A stretch of 11,367 nt of DNA from positions 1 through 11,367 of the forward strand of contig JBDSYA010000002.1 of assembly GCA_039925865.1 (NCBI GenBank). Reading direction: 5' to 3'. This document shows positions 1 to 7,487 of the stretch, piece by piece. The number at the start of each line of letters is the position of its first letter. The stretch's first letter is position 1. Both the position numbers and the translations under genes were made by a program. This DNA is from JBDSYA01 sp039925865 (GTDB lineage: Bacteria; Bacteroidota; Ignavibacteria; Tepidaquicellales; Tepidaquicellaceae). Under the pieces are notes generated by a model that saw only the letters and a list, made by a program, of their open reading frames with translations, did not search any database and was not told the DNA's origin.

Positions 1-678
1 TTCAACAATTTTCCCGAAATAATCTTTTATTTCTTCGGCGCATTTATAAATATGCTGAAGATCCTCTGAGGAAAATTGGTTTGTCACCACGTCAAGCGTT
101 TTGACTATCTGCATCGCCCACTTATCGATGAGATCTCTGTCTTCCTTAGGTATTCCAAGCAGTTCAGCAAGTGTGATCGCAGTAAGCGGATATGAAAATT
201 CACTAATAAATTCCACACCTTTTTCATTATCAAATTTATCCATCAGATAATTTGAAATAGAAGTTATATTAGGTTTAAGATTCGAGGTCATCTTCGGAGA
301 AAATGCCTTATTTATAAAATTTCGTATCCTTGTGTGATCAGGCGGGTCGAGAAAAGTCACCCAATGCTGTCTCATCTGAGTCAGAGAGTTAAGCTTAGCA
401 TAATATTTAGAGCCTTCTTTGATATTGCCGAATTTATTTCCGCGCCCAAATTTCTTGTTAATTAAAACATTAGAAATATCATCATATCTTGTTAAAATCC
501 ATAAATTTTCCGAAAGAAATCCTGTAGGAGATTTCATTGAAAACACAGGATCGTAACTTCTTAACCGGTGATAAACAGGATAGGGATCATTGATATTTTC
601 TCTCGAAGAAAGAGCCTTGAATAAATTAAAATCTTTGTCAATTTTAAGATCGCTTTCCAAATCTGTGATATTGTCCAT
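1..678 (-). CDS. Cytochrome P450, N-terminal 226 residues (3' end beyond window)
   Basis: This is a soluble bacterial P450 monooxygenase; the substrate cannot be told. Read on the minus strand from an ATG at 678-676, the frame stays open to base 1 (226 codons). The clearest signature is the helix C region with DPPDHTRIR at residues 111-119, followed by the AFSP sequence. In class I bacterial P450s the His and the second Arg of this motif contact the heme propionates. The preceding DPYPVYHRLR stretch and the later LTAITLAELLGIP stretch also fit the family. The I-helix oxygen-binding motif, the ExxR pair and the Cys heme ligand lie beyond the window, so intactness cannot be judged. There is no signal peptide or membrane anchor, so it should be cytoplasmic and need a separate redox partner, which is not in view. 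It is transcribed away from the cyclase gene, with two palindromes just upstream of its start. Confidence 0.93.
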   Translation of the reverse strand, partial: MDNITDLESDLKIDKDFNLFKALSSRENINDPYPVYHRLRSYDPVFSMKSPTGFLSENLWILTRYDDISNVLINKKFGRGNKFGNIKEGSKYYAKLNSLTQMRQHWVTFLDPPDHTRIRNFINKAFSPKMTSNLKPNITSISNYLMDKFDNEKGVEFISEFSYPLTAITLAELLGIPKEDRDLIDKWAMQIVKTLDVVTNQFSSEDLQHIYKCAEEIKDYFGKIVE

Positions 679-683
679 TTATA

Positions 684-700
684 TTAAGTTAGTTTAACTC
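684..700. promoter_or_regulatory. Candidate operator, P450-proximal inverted repeat
   Basis: AGTTA (687-691) and TAACT (695-699) form 5-base arms around a 3-base centre. The left side reads TTAAGTTA, identical to the left half of the perfect palindrome at 741-754. The site lies about 6-22 bases upstream of the P450 start codon, where a bound repressor could block transcription or early elongation. The regulator is not identified and its role is inferred. Confidence 0.35.
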
Positions 701-740
701 AAATGATAAAAACCGCCTTAAATCATTATATATTTACAAC

Positions 741-754
741 TTAAGTTAACTTAA
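741..754. promoter_or_regulatory. Perfect 14-base palindrome, candidate operator
   Basis: TTAAGTTAACTTAA equals its own reverse complement. It shares the TTAAGTTA half-site with the inverted repeat at 684-700, and the two copies start 57 bases apart. A perfect 14-base palindrome is uncommon by chance even in A+T-rich DNA. Position and symmetry suit a dimeric repressor such as a TetR- or MarR-type protein, but no regulator gene is in the window. Confidence 0.4.
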
Positions 755-812
755 TTATTAAATTTTTTCAACGCCAAACCTTTTGAAACATGATGTCCAA
801 ATTAAGATGAAA

Positions 813-857
813 GTTTGATATTATTAAGCAAACAGTACAATGTTTGATCTTATTGAG
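813..857. repeat. Imperfect direct repeat upstream of the cyclase gene
   Basis: GTTTGATATTATTAAG (813-828) and GTTTGATCTTATTGAG (842-857) match at 14 of 16 bases, with starts 29 bases apart. The core GATATTATT recurs at 898-906. The array lies about 75-120 bases ahead of the cyclase start and could be an activator or regulator binding array. It also overlaps a weak match to a Bacteroidota-type promoter: TTTG at 814-817, then AATGTTTG at 839-846 against a TAnnTTTG consensus. Confidence 0.3.
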
Positions 858-888
858 GCAGGTTGTTCTATTCTCATTTAATGTTTCA

Positions 889-898
889 CGTTTAAACG
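889..898. promoter_or_regulatory. 10-base palindrome near the cyclase start
   Basis: CGTTTAAACG is a perfect palindrome, 33 bases upstream of the cyclase ATG. Its GTTTAAAC core resembles, but does not match, the GTTAAC core of the palindrome at 741-754. It could be an operator or a chance palindrome. Confidence 0.2.
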
Positions 899-931
899 AT
901 ATTATTTATTTTCAATATTAAAATTACAGGA

Positions 932-3900
932 ATGAAGAATCTTCTTCCCGATTTCATACTTGAGAATTATAAGAATAATTCATTCAACGGTTCGATAGAA
1001 GCCTTCACAATGTTTGTTGATATTTCAGGCTTCACACCCATGACTGAAAAGCTTATGAAGGGTGAAAGTGAAGGAGCCGAAATACTTTCCGATATTTTAA
1101 AAAATATATTCAGGCCTACAGTTAAACATGTGTATCAGTTCGGCGGATTTATAACAAACTTTGCCGGTGATGCATTCACTTCTATATTTCCTTTCAATGA
1201 TGACAAGAAAAACATCGATGCTCTCGCGAAGCAGGTTTTAATTTGTGCAGATAATGTCATAAAGGATTTTAAAAATTCCGCAGTTCAAAAAACTGTTTAC
1301 GGTAATTTTCATCTAAAAGTTAAACTCGGATTATCTTTTGGTAATGTCGAATGGGCAATCGTAGGAGAAAACCTGAAATCTTTCTATTTCCGTGGAGAAG
1401 CGATACAGGGATGTGCTGAAGCTCAGATGAAAGCAAAAGAGAACGAGCTGATTGTGGATAATAAATTTCTTGAAGTTTTGAATAATAAGAAAATCATTGT
1501 TGAAAAAAGGGGAACATATTATCATGCAAATAATATTTTTGAAAACGGATCTGTACAAATAACTAATAACGTGAATCATGAAATTTCCAACCTGGCGAAG
1601 CAAATCTTTTCAAAAAACTTTTTCCCTGAAACAATTTTTAATGTCAAGGAAACGGGTGAATTCAGGAATGTGGTATCAGTATTTATTGCTTTTGACGGAA
1701 ACCTCCCGAAAGATCTGGTTGATAACTTGTTCAGGATTACAATTGACTCCGTTAATCATTATCACGGATATCTGAAAGATATAGACTTCGGTGATAAAGG
1801 AGGAGTAATAGTATGTTATTTCGGTGCACCGGTTTCATATGATGGCGATGTTGAGCGGGCTTTGAGTTTTATAAAATATGCAAAGAAAAAATTGGCATAC
1901 AATCCTAACCTGAAATCTGTAACAATCAAAGCCGGTCTGACACTTGGAAAAGTTTATACAGGTTTTGTAGGAGCTGAGGAGAGGTGCCAGTATTCAGTAA
2001 TCGGAGGCGCAGTAAATTTAGCTGCAAGATTTATGTCAAATGCCGACAGGAATGAAGTATGGGTCAGCGAGGAGATTTTTGAAGGAGCAAAGAATAAGAA
2101 TGAATTTAATCATATTGGAAATTTACAATTCAAAGGGTTTAGTAATGAAATATCGGTTTACAAACTTTTAGAAAAATCTGCGGAGATTTCAAAATCGAAG
2201 GATAAAATATTAATTCCCTCAAAATTATATGAGACAATTAACTTGGTGGGGAGGGAAAAGGAACTTCAGGCATTAAATGAAAATGTTAAAAATATACTGG
2301 ATAAAAAAACATCGGGAGTAATATATATTATTGGAGAAGCCGGAATTGGAAAAAGCAGATTGACGAAGGAATTCAGAACAATGTTTTCGGAAACAAATAA
2401 AATAACATGGCTGTATTGCTATACATCGGAAATTTTGAAAAGACCACTTTCCCCGTTTAAATATTTACTGAAGAATTTTTTTAAGCAATCAGATTCAAAT
2501 ACAACAGAAGAAAACAAAAGACTCTTTGATAATATAATAGATATAATTATAAAGAGGCTTGAAATAATTATAATTGAAAACAAGGATAACACAGGAGAAG
2601 CAATTCAAATAAAAAGCGAATTAGAAAGAACAAGATCGATAGTGGCTGCAATGATCGATATTTATTGGGCTAATTCACTTTACGAACAATTAGAGCCTGA
2701 ATTGAGATTTGAAAATACTTTATTTGCATTCAGTAATCTTGTGATGGCAGAGTGTATGATCCAACCTGTAATAATCGAGATTGAAGACATTCACTGGCTT
2801 GATAAAGATTCAGCTGAAGTTTTAAAAATGCTGCTCGCAAATGTAAGTAATCTTCCGCTTGCAATAATATGTACAAGCAGATATTTAACGCAGTCAAAGA
2901 AAACCTTTTCAGAAGCAGATCAGCAGCATTTTAAAATTGAATTAAGCTATTTCACTTTAGATCACATTAAAAATTTTGCAGAAAAGATATTAAATGCAAA
3001 AGTTGATGACAAAGCAATAGAATTTATTTTCAGTAATACAAACGGCAATCCGTATTTTGTCGAACAATTGATTTTAGACTTTAAAGAAAAAAATATTTGG
3101 AAGAAGTACAAAAATATTTTTACACTTTCAGACTATGAGAGTTTAATAATACCATCTTCAATCAATAGTGTATTGATCTCAAGATTTGACCGTTTGCCGG
3201 ATAAAGTAAAAGAAGTGGTGCAGACAGCTTCTGTTCTTGGAAGAGAATTTGAATTCAGAATTCTTCAATATATGCTGCAGGATGATAAGGATTTGGAATC
3301 AAAGCTCAAATTTGCAGAAGATGAGAAGATATGGTTTGTTGCAGATGGAAATAAATATATTTTCACACATGCTCTGCTTCGCGATGCAGTTTATAATATG
3401 CAGATGAAAACATCTTTGAAGAAAATTCATTTAATTGCATCGAAGGCTTACAAAAAATTTGCAGGGAAAAAACAATCATTAAGTACAGAAGAACATATCG
3501 CATATCATTTTGGAGTTGGTCACGGTTTGGTTAATTCAAAAAACAAGTTGATCGTTGACAGTATCAATGTGCAGGACGATGAGGTTAAGAAAGACATTGA
3601 TGAATATCTTAAGCTTCAAACTTCAATTACAGAAAAGTACAGAAATGATTACAGTATAAATAAGGCAGTCGAGCTTTATGATCTAATGCTGGGATTGCTT
3701 GATAAAATTGAAGATCACAATAAGTCTTTTTTCTTGATGCTGAAGAAGGTTGACCTTCTTAACATGATCTCAAGATGGAAAGAAGCTGATCTGGTGATTG
3801 AAAAAGCTTTCCATCTTGCCAATTTATTAAAAGACACAAATAAGAAAATGCTGTCAATCAGATATTTTGGTGAAGTCTGTTATTATAAGAATGAATTCGC

Positions 3901-5266
3901 AAAATCTGAAAAACTTTTTAAACAGTCATTAAAATATTTCAAATCAAAAAAACTTTTTTCGGAAGTTATTGATATAATATATAACCTTGGACATGTTTAT
4001 CATATGACAGGAGATTATAAAAAAGCATGGAAATACTATAATGAGCATTCAAAAATTGCAAAAAGATACGGAAATAAATTTCAGGTTGCGGAGTCTTTGA
4101 GCGCTACAGCTTCTTTACTTTCAAAGACAAGTAATTCATCCAAAGTAATTGAGTATACAAAAAACGCGATTGAAATGTCCCGTAAAATTAATTTTAAAAC
4201 CAATGTTGCAAAGCTAAATCAATTTCAGGGGAATAATTATTTTTCAATTGGTGAGCTTGAAAAATCACGATTGTGTTTTGAAATCTCCTTAAAAATATTT
4301 GAAGAGATTGGAAATCGTCAATGGGCAGCAAAGATATTAGGAAATATCGGAAATATTTATTTTGTAAGGTCAGATTTTGATGAAGCCAGAAATTATTATA
4401 ACAAACAACTGAAGATTGTAAATTCAATTAATGATACTGTAGGTTTAGCATCAGTATATGGGAGTCTTGGAATTCTTTCTGCATCATTGTATGAATATCC
4501 AAAAGCGCTTAAATATTATAAAACACAATATATTTTAAATAAGAAATTAAAGAGAAATGACATATTGGGCGTTTCTTTGGGGAATATAGGCAAACTGCAT
4601 TTTGATATGGGACAGTATTCAAAAGCTTTAAAAAATTTTATGTCACAGTATAAAATCTCTTCATCAATAAATAAAATCAATGAAATGCTGACATCTTTAA
4701 CAAATCTGGGTACAGCGTACTTATCAAAAGAAGATTATACAAAATCAAAAATATATTTCGATAAAGCAGTTAAACTAATTAATAATAAATTTTTTAGTTT
4801 TACCACATTTATTATGCTTTCCAATTACACCGAACTTTTAACAAAAATAAAAAAATATGATGAAGCATTAATAATTTGTAAAAAAATCCTGGAGAAAGAA
4901 AAATTGTGTTCTGATAAAGGAATGATAATTCTTTCCAGAATTGTAATGGAAAAAATTAAAATATTTATTTTCTTAAATGAAAGCAGAAACAAGCCTTCTT
5001 TAGAAAAAAAAATAGAGAAAAACATATTTAAGAATATTTCTAAAATTGAAATGTTTATTGAAGATTTAACAGAAAAAGAATATATTGCCGATGCCCATTA
5101 CTACCTTATTGAAATCATATTCTCGCTTAAGAGATTTAATATGAATCATCCAAAAGAAGCATATTTCAGGAAGAATGCAATAACCCTTTTCAAAGATTTA
5201 ATATCCTCTTGCCCGGTCAATTCTTATAAAATACAATTGCGTAAAATTTTAAAAAATAAGTTCTAA
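932..5266 (+). CDS. Soluble-adenylyl-cyclase-like protein: tandem cyclase domains, AAA ATPase, TPR tail
   Basis: This is probably a cytoplasmic cyclic-nucleotide-forming sensor; it has no signal peptide or membrane segment. Cyclase domain 1 spans roughly residues 22-190 and has FVDISGFT with metal Asp D30 and AGD with D80, but Q159 and E163 replace the catalytic Asn and Arg. Domain 2 spans roughly 245-412. It lacks the first metal Asp (A253) but keeps VNLAAR with N362 and R366, and S355 sits at the Asp/Thr purine-recognition site. Next comes an ATPase with Walker A GEAGIGKS (468-475) and Walker B ending ED (618-619), then FTHALLRDAVY at 811-821, as in large STAND/MalT-like regulators. Residues about 900-1340 are helical TPR repeats of the roughly 40-residue type. 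The order C1-C2-ATPase-TPR is that of mammalian soluble adenylyl cyclase (ADCY10). ATP is the likely substrate, but this is inferred. The ligand sensed by the ATPase/TPR part is unknown. Confidence 0.92.
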   Translation: MKNLLPDFILENYKNNSFNGSIEAFTMFVDISGFTPMTEKLMKGESEGAEILSDILKNIFRPTVKHVYQFGGFITNFAGDAFTSIFPFNDDKKNIDALAKQVLICADNVIKDFKNSAVQKTVYGNFHLKVKLGLSFGNVEWAIVGENLKSFYFRGEAIQGCAEAQMKAKENELIVDNKFLEVLNNKKIIVEKRGTYYHANNIFENGSVQITNNVNHEISNLAKQIFSKNFFPETIFNVKETGEFRNVVSVFIAFDGNLPKDLVDNLFRITIDSVNHYHGYLKDIDFGDKGGVIVCYFGAPVSYDGDVERALSFIKYAKKKLAYNPNLKSVTIKAGLTLGKVYTGFVGAEERCQYSVIGGAVNLAARFMSNADRNEVWVSEEIFEGAKNKNEFNHIGNLQFKGFSNEISVYKLLEKSAEISKSKDKILIPSKLYETINLVGREKELQALNENVKNILDKKTSGVIYIIGEAGIGKSRLTKEFRTMFSETNKITWLYCYTSEILKRPLSPFKYLLKNFFKQSDSNTTEENKRLFDNIIDIIIKRLEIIIIENKDNTGEAIQIKSELERTRSIVAAMIDIYWANSLYEQLEPELRFENTLFAFSNLVMAECMIQPVIIEIEDIHWLDKDSAEVLKMLLANVSNLPLAIICTSRYLTQSKKTFSEADQQHFKIELSYFTLDHIKNFAEKILNAKVDDKAIEFIFSNTNGNPYFVEQLILDFKEKNIWKKYKNIFTLSDYESLIIPSSINSVLISRFDRLPDKVKEVVQTASVLGREFEFRILQYMLQDDKDLESKLKFAEDEKIWFVADGNKYIFTHALLRDAVYNMQMKTSLKKIHLIASKAYKKFAGKKQSLSTEEHIAYHFGVGHGLVNSKNKLIVDSINVQDDEVKKDIDEYLKLQTSITEKYRNDYSINKAVELYDLMLGLLDKIEDHNKSFFLMLKKVDLLNMISRWKEADLVIEKAFHLANLLKDTNKKMLSIRYFGEVCYYKNEFAKSEKLFKQSLKYFKSKKLFSEVIDIIYNLGHVYHMTGDYKKAWKYYNEHSKIAKRYGNKFQVAESLSATASLLSKTSNSSKVIEYTKNAIEMSRKINFKTNVAKLNQFQGNNYFSIGELEKSRLCFEISLKIFEEIGNRQWAAKILGNIGNIYFVRSDFDEARNYYNKQLKIVNSINDTVGLASVYGSLGILSASLYEYPKALKYYKTQYILNKKLKRNDILGVSLGNIGKLHFDMGQYSKALKNFMSQYKISSSINKINEMLTSLTNLGTAYLSKEDYTKSKIYFDKAVKLINNKFFSFTTFIMLSNYTELLTKIKKYDEALIICKKILEKEKLCSDKGMIILSRIVMEKIKIFIFLNESRNKPSLEKKIEKNIFKNISKIEMFIEDLTEKEYIADAHYYLIEIIFSLKRFNMNHPKEAYFRKNAITLFKDLISSCPVNSYKIQLRKILKNKF

Positions 5267-5337
5267 AATTTTTATTTATTTATAAAGTATTTTTTTCTGA
5301 AAGAAGAATTGCATTCCAAAAACCTAAAAAAAAAATT

Positions 5338-5886
5338 ATGAAAACTTTATTGTCTGCATTTGTAATACTTCTGTTAAGTTTAATATTGTCGAGCTGTAAT
5401 GGAGCAAGGTTTGATTCAATTGATAAGCAGCTTACGTCTATCGATAGTGTCATGAGGCATCATGATGATTGTCAATCACAAGAAAAAGGAATTAGCTTTC
5501 ATAAAGATTCTCCCCTTATAGTCAAATTTAAACTTGTTTATACATTAAAGAACAATATCGAAATTTCGGAAGTTATAACTTTTCCCAGTTCGAGCTCCGG
5601 ATTTTATTTTAAATCATTCTTGCGGGATTGTGATACTAACAAATTTAAAAGCATTCCTAAATTCTATATCATCCGTGATGAAGCAGGAATGACTCCTTAT
5701 GAAATACAAGCTGATAATATGGCCCATACTATAGACATCGAACAACCAGATTTAAGTCCGGGACAAACTCGTCAACTAAAAATTATTATAAATGAAAGCA
5801 GACATGTGAAAGTAAAAAATCCTTGTAATCACCCCTGTGGAGAAAAATTGATGGGAAGGACTGTATTCACGGTAGAAATGAATTAA
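5338..5886 (+). CDS. Lipoprotein of unknown function, tandem paralogue 1
   Basis: I do not recognise the family. The 182-residue product begins with a type II signal peptide: MK, a hydrophobic stretch, then lipobox LSSC with C20 as the lipidated Cys. It should be anchored to the inner or outer membrane facing the periplasm or surface. The mature part is mostly alternating hydrophobic/polar and looks like a beta-rich domain. Cysteines at 45, 98 (in FLRDCD), 163 and 167 (NPCNHPC) could form disulfides. The next gene is a diverged copy: both share VY near the first strand, FLxDCD, an (I/F)xIxQP segment followed by SP, and an almost identical C-terminus (TVEMN). It starts 71 bases after the cyclase gene. 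A run of ten A bases (5326-5335) precedes the ATG, with no Shine-Dalgarno sequence. Confidence 0.82.
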   Translation: MKTLLSAFVILLLSLILSSCNGARFDSIDKQLTSIDSVMRHHDDCQSQEKGISFHKDSPLIVKFKLVYTLKNNIEISEVITFPSSSSGFYFKSFLRDCDTNKFKSIPKFYIIRDEAGMTPYEIQADNMAHTIDIEQPDLSPGQTRQLKIIINESRHVKVKNPCNHPCGEKLMGRTVFTVEMN

Positions 5887-5952
5887 TCAATAATTAAACA
5901 AATAATTAAATATATAAATCAGATTCTTACTTAACATTTTTAAAAAAAAGTT

Positions 5953-6492
5953 ATGAAAGCTATAATTTCTGTAACGATAATTCTAATATGTAGCATTTCT
6001 TTCCTAAATTGTAATGAGGATGCTAAGATCAAAAAACTTCAAGAAGAAATTAACACAAATAAACAACTACTGGCTGAATACCAGAGTATTGCAGATACAA
6101 CACGGTTAATTGCATTTTTCAGTAAAACTAAAGAAAGTCAAAAATTGAAAATTGTTTATTATTTTAAATCTGGCGCGATAATAGAAGAAGTCGTAGATTT
6201 CAAGAAGTTAGATGATAAATATAGACTACAAACCTTTTTGACTGACTGTGATGGAGAAAAGCACGAAAAAATTGAATTCTTTGCAATGGAAAATCTGGAT
6301 GGGTCAAATGATTCAATAATTCCTGTAGATGGGAGATCACACCCATTTTCTATTCAACAACCAGGTACTTCACCTTCAGCTCCCAAGCCAATCATTAACT
6401 TTACAATTTTTTTCGAAAAAAAAATATGCCCATCACAAGACAGTTTTGGAAATAAAGTCGCAAAAGCAGTCTATACAGTTGAAATGAATTAA
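5953..6492 (+). CDS. Lipoprotein of unknown function, tandem paralogue 2
   Basis: The 179-residue product is a diverged copy of the preceding gene, with no known family recognised. It has a short N-terminal hydrophobic stretch ending FLNC. C20 is the probable lipid site, although Phe at -3 and Asn at -1 make the lipobox atypical. Residues about 26-45 (IKKLQEEINTNKQLL region) are predicted helical and may form a short coiled coil, which paralogue 1 lacks. The mature domain shares FLTDCD (Cys99), a QQP...SP segment, a late Cys (159) and the terminal VYTVEMN. The residues after C20 are N-E-D. Acidic residues just after the lipid Cys can act as a surface-export signal in some Bacteroidota, so surface exposure is possible but unproven. 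The leader (eight A, then GTT, then ATG) resembles that of paralogue 1. The stop lies 22 bases before the next start, suggesting co-transcription. Confidence 0.8.
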   Translation: MKAIISVTIILICSISFLNCNEDAKIKKLQEEINTNKQLLAEYQSIADTTRLIAFFSKTKESQKLKIVYYFKSGAIIEEVVDFKKLDDKYRLQTFLTDCDGEKHEKIEFFAMENLDGSNDSIIPVDGRSHPFSIQQPGTSPSAPKPIINFTIFFEKKICPSQDSFGNKVAKAVYTVEMN

Positions 6493-6514
6493 AATTATTT
6501 AATCTAAATCTGAA

Positions 6515-7381
6515 ATGAAATTTCTCAAATTTCTTTTTATAATATTATACTTCATCTTGCTATCCTGTTCAAAATCCACTGCTCCGAAGGATTCTTCCAC
6601 CAAAAAGAAACCTGATGATTCGAATTCTGTGCTTTCAAAATATGATCTCGAATCAAAAACTCCTTTGATACTTACGCTCCCGAAAAATCTTACTGAAATT
6701 TCAGGAATTACAATGACCAATGACGGAAGATTGTTTGCTCAGCATGATGAGTCGGGAATTATTTATGAAGTGGATATTAACAATGGTGAAATCAAAAAGA
6801 AATTTTCTCTCGGTAATCCTCCGCTAAAGCAGGACTTTGAAGATATAGTCAGTGTTAATGATAAATTTTATCTGCTCAACAGTAGAGGTGAGCTGTATGA
6901 ATTTTCTGAAGGCAATGATGGAAGCAGTGTTGATTTCAAAGTTTACAAAACGGATCTGAAGGAAAGAAATGATGTTGAAGGACTTTGCTATGATGCAGAA
7001 ACAAACACTCTTCTCCTCGCATGTAAGGGTGATGCGGGTACGGGTGATGCATTGGAAAAAGCGATTTATTCTTTTTCACTGGATAAAATGCAGTTTAATG
7101 ATGTGCCAAGATTTGTTCTTCCATTATCCGAAATAAAAAAGACTTTTAATCCTTCAGGAATTGGAAAACATCCTGAGACAGGGTCATTTTTTGTTATTTC
7201 TGCAAACGGAAATGAATTAGTGGAAATTACAAAAGATGGTAAACTGCTTGGAAGACGTGAGCTTCCGACAACCGTTCACGTTCAGCCGGAAGGAATTACA
7301 TTTGGAAAGGACAATACAATGTATATAAGTAATGAGGGGAAGTCCGATAAAGGAACAATAGTTATTTATCCTTATAAATAA
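6515..7381 (+). CDS. SdiA-regulated-family beta-propeller lipoprotein
   Basis: The 288-residue product has a signal peptide ending LLSC (C18 lipidated), then a Lys/Ser/Asp-rich linker to about residue 45. From about 50 onward it carries the repeat signatures of the SdiA-regulated family: EISGIT (61-66), HDESG (77-81), a DFED segment, DVEGL (153-157), NPSGIG with HPETG, and QPEGI (257-261) near the end. These Glu-Gly/Ser-Gly motifs mark successive propeller blades. The family name comes from an Escherichia coli gene under SdiA control; the biochemical activity of the family is not established, and no quorum-sensing role should be read into it here. The protein should sit in the periplasm or on the outer membrane. 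It follows the two small lipoproteins at 22 bases and precedes the kinase-like/Omp85 gene by 106 bases. Confidence 0.88.
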   Translation: MKFLKFLFIILYFILLSCSKSTAPKDSSTKKKPDDSNSVLSKYDLESKTPLILTLPKNLTEISGITMTNDGRLFAQHDESGIIYEVDINNGEIKKKFSLGNPPLKQDFEDIVSVNDKFYLLNSRGELYEFSEGNDGSSVDFKVYKTDLKERNDVEGLCYDAETNTLLLACKGDAGTGDALEKAIYSFSLDKMQFNDVPRFVLPLSEIKKTFNPSGIGKHPETGSFFVISANGNELVEITKDGKLLGRRELPTTVHVQPEGITFGKDNTMYISNEGKSDKGTIVIYPYK

Positions 7382-7487
7382 ATAAAAATTAAAACTGAAC
7401 ATCGCCAAATTATCTTCGCATGTATTGCATAAAGAAGCCATTCAGAAGAAATTTGTCATGCTCTGAATTTCTAATGTTTATTGAAGT

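Larger units (their letters stand above)
679..931. promoter_or_regulatory. Divergent intergenic region between P450 and cyclase genes
   Basis: This 253-base gene-free stretch must carry the promoters of both diverging genes. It is strongly A+T rich. Direct reading finds two related inverted repeats near the P450 (687-699 and 741-754), an imperfect direct repeat (813-828 and 842-857) and a 10-base palindrome (889-898) near the cyclase. Neither start codon has a well-spaced Shine-Dalgarno sequence: the AGGA at 928-931 abuts the cyclase ATG with no spacing. No RNA gene or convincing coding sequence was seen. Confidence 0.7.

Noticed and set aside
790..810. Six-codon open frame ATGATG...TGA in the divergent spacer
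   Set aside because: It is too short and has no supporting signal.
840..881. 13-codon open frame upstream of the cyclase (possible leader peptide)
   Set aside because: There is no ribosome binding site, no run of regulatory codons and no terminator/antiterminator hairpin downstream. Short frames like this are expected by chance.
5242..5280. AAAATTTT inverted repeat around the cyclase stop followed by T-rich sequence, possible terminator
   Set aside because: The arms contain only A and T and are self-palindromic, so the stem would be very weak. Such repeats are common in DNA of this composition.
7452..7480. TTTG...TAATGTTT resembling a Bacteroidota promoter before the kinase-like gene
   Set aside because: The spacer is only 16 bases, the second box departs from TAnnTTTG, and it would leave almost no leader before the ATG at 7488. 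The 106-base gap may still hold a promoter that I cannot define.
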